From RGIG9115 sp045603225 (GTDB taxonomy: Bacteria > Bacillota > Clostridia > UBA1381): a stretch of DNA of 64,000 bases. The translations under genes and the position numbers were made by a program. Shown piece by piece: positions 35,746-44,943 of the stretch. The stretch is from assembly GCA_045603225.1 (NCBI GenBank), contig JAZULT010000080.1, positions 41,682 through 105,681 of the forward strand, in the 5' to 3' direction. The notes under the pieces are model-generated. The model saw only the letters and a program-made list of their open reading frames with translations. It did not search any database and was not told where the DNA came from. The stretch's first letter is position 1. Each line of letters starts with the position of its first letter.

Positions 35746-37803
35746 CTATTCCGCTTTAATTAAATCAGTTCCCGCATCAATTTTTCCGTCATGAAGGATC
35801 TCTATATTTTCATATTCGTCACTGTTACATATAATCATAGGTGTAACAAGCTTATATCCGTTATCTCTGATTGACTTCGTGTCAAAGCTTATAAGGAGCT
35901 CTCCTTTCTTTATTGTCTGACCTTCCTTCGCTCTGACAGTAAAATACTTACCACCGAGTTTTACTGTATCAATTCCTATATGAAGAAGTATCTCACATCC
36001 GGTATCCGAAACTATATTTATTGCGTGTTTTGAATCAAAAATCTTTTCCACACGTCCGTCACACGGTGCAAACAGCTTTCCGTCCGAAGGCTCAATTGCC
36101 ACACCATCACCGAGAATTTTCTGCGAAAAGACTTCATCCTCAACTTTTTCTACCGGGACAACAGTTCCGCTAAGATGTGCTCCGAGAACAACCGACGCTT
36201 TCTTTGTTTTTTCTTCTCCGGGATGTGCCATATAATCCTCAAGATTAGATTTTATAACCGCCACCTGCGGTCCGTAAATTATCTGAACACCTTCGCCTTT
36301 TCTGATAACTCCTGATGCTCCTGTTTGTTTCAGAACATTATCATCAACCTTTTTTGTATCTTTTACAGTTATTCTTAGTCTTGTAGCACAGCAGTCAACA
36401 TCAGAAATATTTTCTTTCCCGCCAAGTCCTTTCAATATCAGCTCACTTACACGGTCGCTCGAATTTACTTTTGAATCTTTTCTTGCGTTATAATCCTGAC
36501 GTGTGTAAAGCTTTGTTTCTTCGTCATCCGCCTCACGCCCCGGTGTTTTCAGATTGAAACGATTTATAAGAAAACGAAATACAAAATAGTAAACAACAGC
36601 ATAAATCAGACCGATAATTACAATCCATATCCAATTTGTCTTCGCATTACCCTGAAGAACTCCGAATAAAAACATATCTATTATACCACCGGAGAATGTC
36701 ATTCCGACACCCACATTAAAAATATGCATAAGCATGTATGAAAGTCCCGCCAAAACACAATGAACTCCGTACGCAAGCGGTGCAACGAATAAAAATGTGA
36801 ATTCTATCGGCTCAGTTATACCGGTAAGCAAAGACGTAAGAGCGGCTGACAGAAGAAGTCCTTCAACAGCTTTCTTTTTTTCGGGACGTGCCGCTTTATA
36901 TATTGCATAAGCGGCAGCCGGAAGTCCGAAAATCATAAACGGAAACTTTCCTGACATAAACCTTGTTGCCGAAACAGAGAATTGAGTTGTAGCTTTTGAA
37001 GCAAGCTCTGCAAAGAAAATATTCTGTGCACCCTGAACTACCACTCCATCTATGATAGCCGAGCCTCCGACTTCTGTCTGCCAGAATGGCATATAAAACA
37101 CATGATGAAGTCCGAACGGAATAAGTGCACGCTCTATTATACCGTAAATCCATGTTCCGATATACCCCGATGCAAGTACAAGACGTCCAAGACCTGCAAT
37201 AAGTCCCTGAACAATAGGCCATACATAAAACATAGCAACTCCGACAAGTAAATATACAAAACTACTGATTATCGGAACAAATCTTGTTCCGCCAAAAAAG
37301 GCAAGAACCTGAGGAAGCTGAATTTTATAAAATCTGTTATGAAGAGCCGCAACGCCAAGACCAACTATAATACCACCAAACACACCTGTTTGCAAAGTGG
37401 TAATACCGAGAACACTTGTAGTCGAATTTGGCGCAAGAGCTTCTACTCCACCATTTGCCCTGATAAGAGCACTGATAGCTGTATTCATAATAAGAAAAGC
37501 TATCGCTCCGGACAGTGCCGCAACCTCTTTTTCACGCTTTGCCATACCAATCGCAACACCCATAGCAAATAATAGTGCCAGGTTATCGAACACTACACTT
37601 CCTGTTTTGCTCATAATGTCAAGAATAGTATATAACAATCCACCCTCAACTATTATATTTGTCAGTCTGTAAGTTTCAAGAGTAGTCGGATTCGTAAAAG
37701 AACTTCCTATACCAAGCAGCAGCCCTGCTACAGGTAATAATGCAATAGGAAGCATGAACGAACGTCCGACTCTTTGTAATACACCAAAAATTCTGTCTTT
37801 CAT
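35746..37803 (-). CDS. ptsG: PTS glucose-family EIICBA permease
   Basis: A 685-residue fused PTS permease. ATG 37803 is chosen because GGAGGT lies 6 bases upstream. EIIC (about 1-410) has some ten membrane helices and the family marks GLHHVFYMPFW and TGITEPIEFTFLFVAP. EIIB (about 445-525) has phospho-Cys472 in DCCATRLR. EIIA (about 550-685) has phospho-His608 in LLHIGIDTVKLGG. Domain order C-B-A matches Bacillus PtsG and NagE-type carriers. Glucose is the likeliest substrate, with N-acetylglucosamine possible. It is first in the ptsGHI-like operon. I see no clear antiterminator site upstream. Confidence 0.9.
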   Translation of the reverse strand: MKDRIFGVLQRVGRSFMLPIALLPVAGLLLGIGSSFTNPTTLETYRLTNIIVEGGLLYTILDIMSKTGSVVFDNLALLFAMGVAIGMAKREKEVAALSGAIAFLIMNTAISALIRANGGVEALAPNSTTSVLGITTLQTGVFGGIIVGLGVAALHNRFYKIQLPQVLAFFGGTRFVPIISSFVYLLVGVAMFYVWPIVQGLIAGLGRLVLASGYIGTWIYGIIERALIPFGLHHVFYMPFWQTEVGGSAIIDGVVVQGAQNIFFAELASKATTQFSVSATRFMSGKFPFMIFGLPAAAYAIYKAARPEKKKAVEGLLLSAALTSLLTGITEPIEFTFLFVAPLAYGVHCVLAGLSYMLMHIFNVGVGMTFSGGIIDMFLFGVLQGNAKTNWIWIVIIGLIYAVVYYFVFRFLINRFNLKTPGREADDEETKLYTRQDYNARKDSKVNSSDRVSELILKGLGGKENISDVDCCATRLRITVKDTKKVDDNVLKQTGASGVIRKGEGVQIIYGPQVAVIKSNLEDYMAHPGEEKTKKASVVLGAHLSGTVVPVEKVEDEVFSQKILGDGVAIEPSDGKLFAPCDGRVEKIFDSKHAINIVSDTGCEILLHIGIDTVKLGGKYFTVRAKEGQTIKKGELLISFDTKSIRDNGYKLVTPMIICNSDEYENIEILHDGKIDAGTDLIKAE

Positions 37804-37924
37804 GATTACCTCCAAAAATAAAATTTTTCAGTCGCTATTAATTTTTGAATATAGTGTATATATTATTCAGAAAATTCAAAAAAAATTATTATTGGTAAAT
37901 TTTTTATATATCAGAAAAATAATA

Positions 37925-37953
37925 TTGACAAACAACACTTTTTTTGGTAAAAT
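37925..37953 (+). promoter_or_regulatory. Sigma-A promoter for the SLH/GLUG protein gene
   Basis: TTGACA (37925-37930), 17-base spacer, TAAAAT (37948-37953). Confidence 0.75.
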
Positions 37954-37987
37954 AAAAACATATTATTTTCAATGGAGGTTGATTTTT

Positions 37988-39625
37988 GTGTTAAAAAAAA
38001 TCTATAGTTTTGTATTGGCTTTAAGCTTACTTTCTTCACTTTTTACAATCAACGAGGTATATGCCGAAGTATTTGACGGTGGAGACGGCAGCAGAGATTA
38101 TCCGTATCTAATATCAGAGGCTTATCAACTCGAAGAATTTCGTGATATAGTTAACAGCGGCGACAACGACATATGCGTTCAGCTTATCGATAATATCGAC
38201 CTTGAAAACAACGCATGGACACCTATCGGTATGAGTTCAAGCGGATATAACGGAATTTTTGACGGCAACGGATATGCAATTAAGAATATGGAAATAAAAG
38301 AGGCATCTTCCGGAACCTCCAGCGGAAGTTTTACTATTTGGGGAAGCGGCTTGTTCGGCATAATAGGAAAAAACGGTGTTGTTAAAAATGTTAATGTTGA
38401 CGGAACTTTTTCCATGAACGAAGAACAAAATAACGATATCGACCTCGGCTGTATATGTGGCGGAAACTTAGGTACTGTTGAGGAATGCTTTGTCACTGTT
38501 AATTTTGAAAACTTTGAACTTTATATAACATCGCCAAAAAATAGCAGCATGACTACTATCGGAGGCATTGCGGGTGTAAATTCAGGAACAATCAGAAACT
38601 GTTATGTTATAGGAAACATAGACGTTTTTGCAGATACAAGACACCTCAGCGTCGGGGGTATTGTCGGAGATGTGGTAGTAAGCGGTACAACCGTTGAAAA
38701 TTGCTACGCGGCGGTTGATATTAACATTGACTCAGAGGCTGAAGTAAAAAAAGGCGGTATTTTTGGAAATATACGTTATAAAGGTAACTTAAAAAATATA
38801 TATGCGAACGGAGATATGGAAGATTCTCTCATAAACGGAAGTGACAACTCCTCATATCTTACCGACTGCAGTCTTCTCTCAACAGAATATATGAAATCCG
38901 ATGAATTTATTTCTGTTCTCGGAGACGCTTTTTCTGCTGATACTGATAACGTAAACGACGGATACCCAACACTTAAGGCTCTTGTTTACGAAGAAGAAAG
39001 TGATGTCTCAGACTGGGTAGAGGAAGAAATAAACACATCAGAATCCGATAAGGAAATTTTCAATCGTCTGACTCCTCCGGAACTTAAAAACAAAGACCTT
39101 ACACAAGATATCACACGCGCTGAGTTCTGTGCAGTTGCAGTTCAGCTTTGTGAAGAAATGGGAGGAACTGAGCTTAATGCAGCAAAGATAGACTCACCTT
39201 TCACAGATACAAGTTCGGACCCTGTAAAAAAAGCATTCGTACTTGGAATTACAAACGGTATTTCAGAAAAAATATTTGCACCATATCAGCTTATAAGCCG
39301 TGAACAACTTGCCACCATGCTTACACGTGTATATAAAGCACTTAACCTCCCCGGATGGACACTTGAAAAAGATAGTCAGTTTGTTCTTGACTTTTACGGA
39401 ATAACTCCGTTCGAGGACGACGAATATATAAGCGACTATGCAAAACCCAGTGTTTATTTCATGGTAAAAAATGATGTAATCAAAGGGACTTCCGAAACTA
39501 CATTCTCTCCTAAAAACGTTACTACTTATCAAGAAGCTGTCGGTTATGCAAATGCATCCCGCGAGCAAGCAATCATAATGGCAGTAAGAATGTTCCGCAA
39601 CGAAAATCTGAAACCACAAAAATAA
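37988..39625 (+). CDS. Secreted GLUG-type protein with SLH anchor
   Basis: A 545-residue exported protein. The start is GTG 37988, giving the signal peptide MLKKIYSFVLALSLLSSLFT, with GGAGG 9 bases upstream and a promoter just before. Residues 30-330 hold the NAWTPIG / FDGNGYAIKNMEI segment and GGIAGVNSGTIRNCYVIGNI-type GLUG repeats, closely resembling the protein at 6362-9169. The C-terminal 170 residues carry about two and a half SLH repeats (DITRAEFCAVAV, LISREQLATMLTRVYKAL, YAKPSVYFMVKNDVI). It is probably displayed on the wall. Function unknown; adhesion or glycan binding is plausible. Confidence 0.85.
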   Translation: MLKKIYSFVLALSLLSSLFTINEVYAEVFDGGDGSRDYPYLISEAYQLEEFRDIVNSGDNDICVQLIDNIDLENNAWTPIGMSSSGYNGIFDGNGYAIKNMEIKEASSGTSSGSFTIWGSGLFGIIGKNGVVKNVNVDGTFSMNEEQNNDIDLGCICGGNLGTVEECFVTVNFENFELYITSPKNSSMTTIGGIAGVNSGTIRNCYVIGNIDVFADTRHLSVGGIVGDVVVSGTTVENCYAAVDINIDSEAEVKKGGIFGNIRYKGNLKNIYANGDMEDSLINGSDNSSYLTDCSLLSTEYMKSDEFISVLGDAFSADTDNVNDGYPTLKALVYEEESDVSDWVEEEINTSESDKEIFNRLTPPELKNKDLTQDITRAEFCAVAVQLCEEMGGTELNAAKIDSPFTDTSSDPVKKAFVLGITNGISEKIFAPYQLISREQLATMLTRVYKALNLPGWTLEKDSQFVLDFYGITPFEDDEYISDYAKPSVYFMVKNDVIKGTSETTFSPKNVTTYQEAVGYANASREQAIIMAVRMFRNENLKPQK

Positions 39626-39626
39626 T

Positions 39627-40367
39627 ATGAATATGAATATAATTTTAATAATAATAGGGATAATATGTCTCATAAACGGTATATTTATGTTTTTAAACTC
39701 AAACTTCACAGCAGGAGTTTTTATTACTACCGGATTAGGTTTGTTATTCACAGTCTGGGGTATTTTTTATAAACATATCAACAGCCTCCAGAGCGGAGTA
39801 TTGAAATTTATAAAAATACTTATTATACTTGGTATTTGTGCTGAATTTTTGTTCTGCGGTTTCATTGCTCTGTACGGACAAAAAGACACCTGCGATTACA
39901 CTGAAGATGCAGTGATTGTACTCGGTGCCGGTGTAAAAGGAGAGCAGATTACAAACCTTCTGAAAATGAGACTTGACAAAACAGTAGAATATCACAAAAA
40001 AAATCCTGACGCTCTGATAGTGGTTACAGGCGGTCAGGGATTTCAGGAGTCTGTCACAGAAGCATACGCAATGGAAAAATATCTTACAGAAAACGGAGTT
40101 AACCCAGAAATCATTGTTAAGGAAGAAAACGCAACCTCAACAGAGGAAAATATTGAATTTTCAAAAAATCTTCTTGATACACACTTCCGAGGAGACTACA
40201 AAGCTGTCATAATCACAAGCGGATTTCATATATTCAGAAGTGTAAAAATTGCCAAAGAATACGGTATTGACAATCTGTCACAGCTCCATAGCGGTATACA
40301 TATTTACAGTATACTTCCCTGCTATATCCGTGAATCAATGGCTGTATTAAAAACGTTAATATTATAA
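39627..40367 (+). CDS. YdcF/SanA-like DUF218 membrane protein
   Basis: A 246-residue protein with three N-terminal membrane helices followed by a DUF218 domain: AVIVLGAGVKGEQITNLLKMRL, VVTGGQG, EENATSTEENIEFSKNLL and AVIITSGFHIFRSV. Related proteins (YdcF, SanA, ElyC) act in envelope biogenesis, but the reaction is not defined. It starts one base after the stop of the SLH protein with no ribosome binding site, so translation is probably coupled to that gene. A strong terminator follows. Confidence 0.85.
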   Translation: MNMNIILIIIGIICLINGIFMFLNSNFTAGVFITTGLGLLFTVWGIFYKHINSLQSGVLKFIKILIILGICAEFLFCGFIALYGQKDTCDYTEDAVIVLGAGVKGEQITNLLKMRLDKTVEYHKKNPDALIVVTGGQGFQESVTEAYAMEKYLTENGVNPEIIVKEENATSTEENIEFSKNLLDTHFRGDYKAVIITSGFHIFRSVKIAKEYGIDNLSQLHSGIHIYSILPCYIRESMAVLKTLIL

Positions 40368-40409
40368 TTTAAAACGAGTAGGACGAAAATTTCCTACTCG
40401 TTTTAAATT
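40366..40409 (+). terminator. Strong intrinsic terminator
   Basis: A stem of about 17 base pairs around AAAACGAGTAGGA (40371-40383) and its complement (40392-40404), closing the SLH/YdcF operon. From here to 40600 the sequence is AT-rich and I see nothing else in it. Confidence 0.85.
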
Positions 40410-40601
40410 AATCTGATAAAATTAAATTTTCAGGAAATACGTGCATTTTTTCTCTCACACCATCAAAAAAAGAGCATATTAAATGCCTAATAAATATATT
40501 ATATCATAATTAATATATACTTGTAAATACCAAATTTGAAATTAGGATTATTTTCTGTTTATTTATACAAAAATTTTTTTATATTTTTTCTATTTTGTCA
40601 A

Positions 40602-40630
40602 TTGAAAAATAATTTTTTATATGGTAGAAT
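40602..40630 (+). promoter_or_regulatory. Sigma-A-like promoter for a short transcript
   Basis: TTGAAA (40602-40607), 17-base spacer, TAGAAT (40625-40630). A second -35-like TTGTCA lies just upstream. It would drive the short transcript ending at the terminator near 40907. Confidence 0.55.
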
Positions 40631-40636
40631 GTAATT

Positions 40637-40907
40637 AAAGAAAAGGAGGTACAGTCCAATGAAACAATAATATGGACTAATATGAAGACCGAGTAAACAG
40701 AAAAGATAAAACATGACGATGTTACGTTTAATATATATTAGTAGAAAGAAAATTATCAATAACAAGAAAAGTTCATAGTCTTCATAATAAGTCAAAGTTC
40801 AGCCTTAACGGCAATTTAAGAAAGAGAGGTTAACCATGATAGAACCGAACAACGAACAGAAATAACCCCTGATGCAGGAATCAGCATACAGGGGTTATTT
40901 CATTTTT
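40637..40907 (+). ncRNA. Short transcript with three micro-ORFs, function unknown
   Basis: A unit with its own promoter and terminator but no normal gene. Behind a perfect AAAGGAGG is a three-codon ORF (ATG at 40659, reading MKQ). Its start lies inside a hairpin formed by AGTCCA and TGGACT. A 21-codon basic ORF (40713-40778, MTMLRLIYISRKKIINNKKS plus one Ser) lacks a clear site. A nine-codon ORF (40836-40865, MIEPNNEQK) follows GAGAGGT. Its stop lies at the foot of the terminator. It could be a regulatory RNA, a leader-peptide remnant or a small-protein gene. Confidence 0.4.
40860..40907 (+). terminator. Intrinsic terminator of the short transcript
   Basis: AAATAACCCCTG (40860-40871) pairs perfectly with 40889-40900, followed by CATTTTTAAT. 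It may also serve the zinc-ribbon operon from the other side. Confidence 0.8.
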
Positions 40908-41865
40908 AATATGCTTCTATTGTACTTATGCAATAATCATCATCGTTTTTGCTGTTGCCCGGAACACTGTCAAGGATTTTGATTGATATAAATGCGGTTT
41001 CAACTGGTTCATCAAACTCTACGTCATGTAAAATTCCAAACTTCTCGCTTTCACAGGTATAAATCTCATATCCTCCACTGTACGAAACTTTAATTTTTGT
41101 TATCCTACGGTTTCTCAAATAATATTCTTCAGATTTAAAATATCCGTCCGAAAAACGTATTCCTGATATTTTCTGCTCCTCGTCGCTCTCCAGAGTAATT
41201 ACAGGTTTTTCATCATCAGCTCGTTTTGTGCACCAGCATGTCGCATCGTCTCCGTCAATAACATTTTCAGGATAATAGTAATTCATTTTACCGTACTTAT
41301 CTTCTATGCCTTCCTGTATGTACGATGTGGCATAAACTGAGTTAAACTCAATATCGGCGACAGCTACAGTCTCAACTAAATCTTCTGAACTCAATTCACT
41401 GTCTTCATCGACTGACTTATCTTCCTCTTTATCTTTTGATTTCTCGCTTGACTTATCGTAAATTTCATCACCATGCTTATTTTTATCAGAAGAAGGTCCC
41501 GAGAAATAAAATACGGCAAAAACAGAAATTATAAGAGTAAGCAGAACTATTATTGAAATTACAAGTATAGGTATTGTCTTATCATTTCTCCGAGCATTAT
41601 CCCTCTTTCTGTAATAAAAGGCATCTGAATAATCCGGATGATTCAATTTATTCCCACAAATAACACATTCGGAATCACCGACCGGATTAACCGTTTCACA
41701 AAACTCACATTTTACTCCATTACCTTCAAAAACCGGGCGTTCAGTTACCTTTTTTGCCATTGTTCCACTCTGTTGGATAACAAGACTTCTATTAAGCGCA
41801 GCACCGCAATTGTAGCAAAACTTCTCATTATCAGACACGGAACAACCACATGCTTCACATACCAT
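40906..41865 (-). CDS. Zinc-ribbon membrane protein with NADase-type glycan-binding domain
   Basis: A 319-residue protein, the last of six zinc-ribbon genes. Two zinc ribbons are visible, MVCEACGCSVSDNEKFCYNCG (shown in part) and CEFCETVNPVGDSECVICG. A membrane helix (about 100-122) is followed by an acidic Asp/Glu/Ser linker. The C-terminal 150 residues match the discoidin-like fold annotated as NADase-type glycan-binding domain: NVIDGDDATCWC, FSDGYFKSEEYYLRNRRITK and DDDYCISTIEAY. The C-terminal domain is predicted outside the cell and the ribbons inside. Role unknown; a ligand-sensing or envelope-linked protein is inferred. Confidence 0.8.
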   Translation of the reverse strand: MVCEACGCSVSDNEKFCYNCGAALNRSLVIQQSGTMAKKVTERPVFEGNGVKCEFCETVNPVGDSECVICGNKLNHPDYSDAFYYRKRDNARRNDKTIPILVISIIVLLTLIISVFAVFYFSGPSSDKNKHGDEIYDKSSEKSKDKEEDKSVDEDSELSSEDLVETVAVADIEFNSVYATSYIQEGIEDKYGKMNYYYPENVIDGDDATCWCTKRADDEKPVITLESDEEQKISGIRFSDGYFKSEEYYLRNRRITKIKVSYSGGYEIYTCESEKFGILHDVEFDEPVETAFISIKILDSVPGNSKNDDDYCISTIEAY

Positions 41866-41874
41866 GTTTTACTA

Positions 41875-42708
41875 TCATCTCCAACCTTTTTTCTTTTCGT
41901 ACTCTACAATAAATGATTTATTTTCTTTTTCATATTTATTAAAAAGAGATTCGGTAAAACCCGGATTAGGAACATACCAGTCTTTTGATTCAAAATATTC
42001 ACGATAATATTCAGTTTCAAATATATAACCGTGTCTAGCATATATTTCATTTCTTATCAAAGCAATTTCATGTTTTGATCTACTGTCAAGATCGTATTCC
42101 GTTATATATTTCGAATTACTTGGAAAAAGATATTCTGAGTCATTTTCAGTTATTTCTTCACCCTCTTCTTCAGTATCTTCCTCATCCTCTGAAATAATTT
42201 CTACATCCACATCATCTTCATCTTCCGGTGGCTTAACAGGTTCATTTTCATCATCTTTCCCGTAATCTGCTAAACTTTCTTTTTTCTCATTGTCATCCAT
42301 AAAAACATCACTGTCATTATCTGGTGTATTAAAGAAAAAAATATACCCAAAAACAGCTGTGCATGTCAATAGTATTATCAAAAGGATTACAATAATCACT
42401 GTAAGAGAACTGTTCTTTTTTTTCTTACCGTAACTGTCATCTGAATAATGATATCCCGCCGGCTGACCGCATTTGGAACAGAACCCTATATTCACGTCTA
42501 CCCAACCACCGCATCTTTTACAGTACACAGGTACAGAATAATTTTCCTGCTGATAATCGTTTTGTCGATTCTGATATACTTGCTGATTCTGACGGTTATT
42601 CTGTGAATTATTAACCTGATAATTCTGGCTGCTGAATACATTTCCACAATTTCCGCAAAACCGGACATCATCAGTATACTCACATCCGCATTTCATACAT
42701 TTCTTCAT
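41875..42708 (-). CDS. Zinc-ribbon membrane protein with YARHG domain
   Basis: A 277-residue protein. An N-terminal ribbon (CMKCGCEYTDDVRFCGNCG), a Gln/Asn-rich stretch and a second ribbon (CKRCGGWVDVNIGFCSKCG) precede one membrane helix (about 98-120). A long Asp/Glu-rich linker follows. The C-terminus is a YARHG domain (LIRNEIYARHGYIFETEYY), a small extracytoplasmic module of unknown function common in Clostridia. GAGGTGG precedes the ATG. Its first 29 bases overlap the upstream gene, pointing to coupled translation. Topology predicts YARHG outside and zinc ribbons inside. Confidence 0.82.
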   Translation of the reverse strand: MKKCMKCGCEYTDDVRFCGNCGNVFSSQNYQVNNSQNNRQNQQVYQNRQNDYQQENYSVPVYCKRCGGWVDVNIGFCSKCGQPAGYHYSDDSYGKKKKNSSLTVIIVILLIILLTCTAVFGYIFFFNTPDNDSDVFMDDNEKKESLADYGKDDENEPVKPPEDEDDVDVEIISEDEEDTEEEGEEITENDSEYLFPSNSKYITEYDLDSRSKHEIALIRNEIYARHGYIFETEYYREYFESKDWYVPNPGFTESLFNKYEKENKSFIVEYEKKKGWR

Positions 42709-43084
42709 TCAATCCACCTCTATCAAAGTAATCAACATAACTTATACTGCCTACTAATTTATTACCGCCATTTTCATTTTGGCTCTTGATATACAATGTA
42801 ATTCCAAGTATAGCACTTACGAGAAAAACAATTACAAACATCAATATCATGATTATGTACAGCAGAGTTTTCTTTCCTCGTGACGGTATATCATCAACCT
42901 CATCACGGGTTGTTCCTGCTTCATATCCGCATTTTTTACAATACCCGTCTTTAGACTTTATTTTTGCTCCGCAAACAAGACATGTAATTCCCGCTTTATT
43001 CAATTCACTCAACCGAACTCCGCAATTTTCGCAGAATATAGCTACATCAGGCAAATCCTGATGACAATTCGCACATCTAATCAT
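42680..43084 (-). CDS. Short zinc-ribbon membrane protein
   Basis: A 134-residue protein with two zinc ribbons (CANCHQDLPDVAIFCENCG and CLVCGAKIKSKDGYCKKCG) and one membrane helix (about 73-96), then only about 35 residues outside. It looks like the siblings without their large C-terminal domain. The ORF ends inside the next gene by 29 bases, so it could be a natural short form or a gene whose C-terminal domain was lost by frameshift. GGAG lies upstream of the ATG. Function unknown. Confidence 0.75.
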   Translation of the reverse strand: MIRCANCHQDLPDVAIFCENCGVRLSELNKAGITCLVCGAKIKSKDGYCKKCGYEAGTTRDEVDDIPSRGKKTLLYIIMILMFVIVFLVSAILGITLYIKSQNENGGNKLVGSISYVDYFDRGGLNEEMYEMRM

Positions 43085-43166
43085 ACATCATTCTCCTTTG
43101 ATTACAGTTAAAACAAATAATCACCATGAGAAACTTCTACATGGTAATTATCTGTAACCGTATCAC

Positions 43167-44327
43167 TTAATCATAAAATTCAAATTCCTGTATTTTTTCA
43201 CCGTTCAGATCATAGTATGTAATCGTATATCCTGATTCATATATAATACCGTCTGAAACAATATCGTCCATTCCTTCAATATCAAGCTCTATTTCTTTAT
43301 TATCCTTCAAGCTGATTTTACAGTATTCGTTATCATCCATCCTCTTACCGTAAGCATATCCATCATAAACATGATATATATAAAATTCGTCAGGATCGAT
43401 ATCCAATTCACCGGCACCCTTACCGTTCAGCTTCATTTTCTTATATTCGCCATCTTCATTATATACAATCATGTCGCCTGTAATCCAGTAACTTTGAATC
43501 TGCTCATCAGATAAAACGGTTTTTTTACCATTAGAAAGAGAAACTCTTACGAATTCAGATTCAGATTCAATCATATACATGTAGCCTTTATACATTTTCA
43601 CATTTGAGACATAATCAGCCTTACCGTCATACACTTTATAAGTATCATCGTATTTTTCAGAACAAATACCTTTTTTTATTGTTCCATCATCCTCTACTGC
43701 ATAATAATATTTTCCATCAAATTTCATATCAGTTAGTGAAGATGAATCAAAATCTATATCTATTTTAGTAAGCTCTTTAATCTCACCTTTCTTATCTGTT
43801 ACCTCACAGATTTTTCCATTTCGCTGAATGACATATACCTTATTACCACTAGCTGACAAAAGAAGAAGTTCTTTTTTACTGATTCTTTCAGTTTCTCCGC
43901 TTTTTTTATCTCGGCGATATAAATATCCTTCATTATTATAAAAATATAAAAAATTATTAGTATTCCGTTGGCCGTAAGAATAATTAGCACTTAACTCTTC
44001 ATTCCCTTTACGTACATTTACAATAGAAGCATTAGTCTTAAAAATCTGAACAACAGATATTAAAACCATAACGGCAACTACGCCCATCAGAATTAAAGAT
44101 TTAAGACCATTGCTTAAGCCGCCCAAAGTCTTCTTTTCGTCAGTATATCCCGAATCATATCCTGTATTATATGCTCCTTCATATCCCGCAGTACTTCCAT
44201 CTGTATATCCGTAACCTGAATTTACGGACTGCTGAGAATACTGTGGTTCAACCGTCAAGGGTGTTCCGCACTGGGTGCAAAATTTTGTTCCGTCATTATT
44301 ATCATTTCCGCAATTATTACAATACAT
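43167..44327 (-). CDS. Zinc-ribbon membrane protein with DUF5050-like propeller
   Basis: A 386-residue protein. ATG 44327 has GAGGTG 6 bases upstream; a TTG three codons earlier is less likely. One zinc ribbon (CNNCGNDNNDGTKFCTQCG) is followed by a Tyr/Gly/Ser-rich linker and a membrane helix (about 83-104). The remaining 270 residues form repeats such as FLYFYNNEGYLYRRDKKSG and KMYKGYMYMIESESEFVRVS, resembling DUF5050 beta-propellers. The propeller is predicted outside. Probably a sensor or binding module; ligand unknown. Confidence 0.78.
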   Translation of the reverse strand: MYCNNCGNDNNDGTKFCTQCGTPLTVEPQYSQQSVNSGYGYTDGSTAGYEGAYNTGYDSGYTDEKKTLGGLSNGLKSLILMGVVAVMVLISVVQIFKTNASIVNVRKGNEELSANYSYGQRNTNNFLYFYNNEGYLYRRDKKSGETERISKKELLLLSASGNKVYVIQRNGKICEVTDKKGEIKELTKIDIDFDSSSLTDMKFDGKYYYAVEDDGTIKKGICSEKYDDTYKVYDGKADYVSNVKMYKGYMYMIESESEFVRVSLSNGKKTVLSDEQIQSYWITGDMIVYNEDGEYKKMKLNGKGAGELDIDPDEFYIYHVYDGYAYGKRMDDNEYCKISLKDNKEIELDIEGMDDIVSDGIIYESGYTITYYDLNGEKIQEFEFYD

Positions 44328-44339
44328 ATTCAACACCTC

Positions 44340-44918
44340 TTATTTCTTAATCTGCATCCCTGCAATACCTGATGCTATAGCAAGGGCATCAAGAATGATT
44401 ATTCCGATTGTTTTACCGATATACAATTTAAATATTTCAGAAAATCCACCTAACAAACCAACAGGCTTGCTTCCTATCTTGCAAAGAATAAGAAGAACAA
44501 TCATTAAAAACAGCATTGAAATTGCAACACTTACAATAAGCTTATTATCATTATTCTTATAATTCAACCCTAATATAACTGAAGGAATTATTCCCCACAT
44601 TCCAAAAACATAACCAACAATAGCTATTATAATATTACCTTTGTAGAGTATTGAATCTGCCACCATTTCCATTCCACCTGCCACGGCTGAAAAAAACAGC
44701 ACAATTGCCGCTACAGAGAACAAACATACAGCTGCCCAGTGAAGTATTAAATTCAAATCAAGCTGATTCACAGAGTTTGCAAATACGGAACCACTTTCCG
44801 GTACACCGCCCGGAACTGAAGATGTTTCAACTGTCGAAACCTCTCCGTTATCTGCACCGCATTTATTGCAGAAACGTTCATTATCGATTGAATTTCCGCA
44901 TACATTACAAAATCTCAT
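44340..44918 (-). CDS. Zinc-ribbon protein with four membrane helices
   Basis: A 192-residue protein with an N-terminal ribbon (CNVCGNSIDNERFCNKCG), a short linker and about four hydrophobic helices (about 55-80, 90-112, 122-146 and 165-188). Unlike its neighbours it has no large outside domain, so it may form the membrane core with which they associate (inference). GGGGGAG precedes the ATG. It starts 25 bases after the coiled-coil gene. No known family beyond the zinc ribbon. Confidence 0.75.
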   Translation of the reverse strand: MRFCNVCGNSIDNERFCNKCGADNGEVSTVETSSVPGGVPESGSVFANSVNQLDLNLILHWAAVCLFSVAAIVLFFSAVAGGMEMVADSILYKGNIIIAIVGYVFGMWGIIPSVILGLNYKNNDNKLIVSVAISMLFLMIVLLILCKIGSKPVGLLGGFSEIFKLYIGKTIGIIILDALAIASGIAGMQIKK

Positions 44919-44943
44919 AAAAACTCCCCCACATTATAGATAT

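Noticed and set aside
40598..40795. 65-codon hydrophobic ORF on the minus strand, possible type I toxin opposite the short transcript
   Set aside because: TTG start, weak ribosome binding site, and AT-rich DNA readily gives Leu/Ile/Phe-rich frames. Not supported enough to call.
42680..43084. Calling the 134-residue zinc-ribbon gene a pseudogene
   Set aside because: Start, ribons and membrane helix are intact and it overlaps the next gene in a way typical of coupling, so a natural short form is equally likely.
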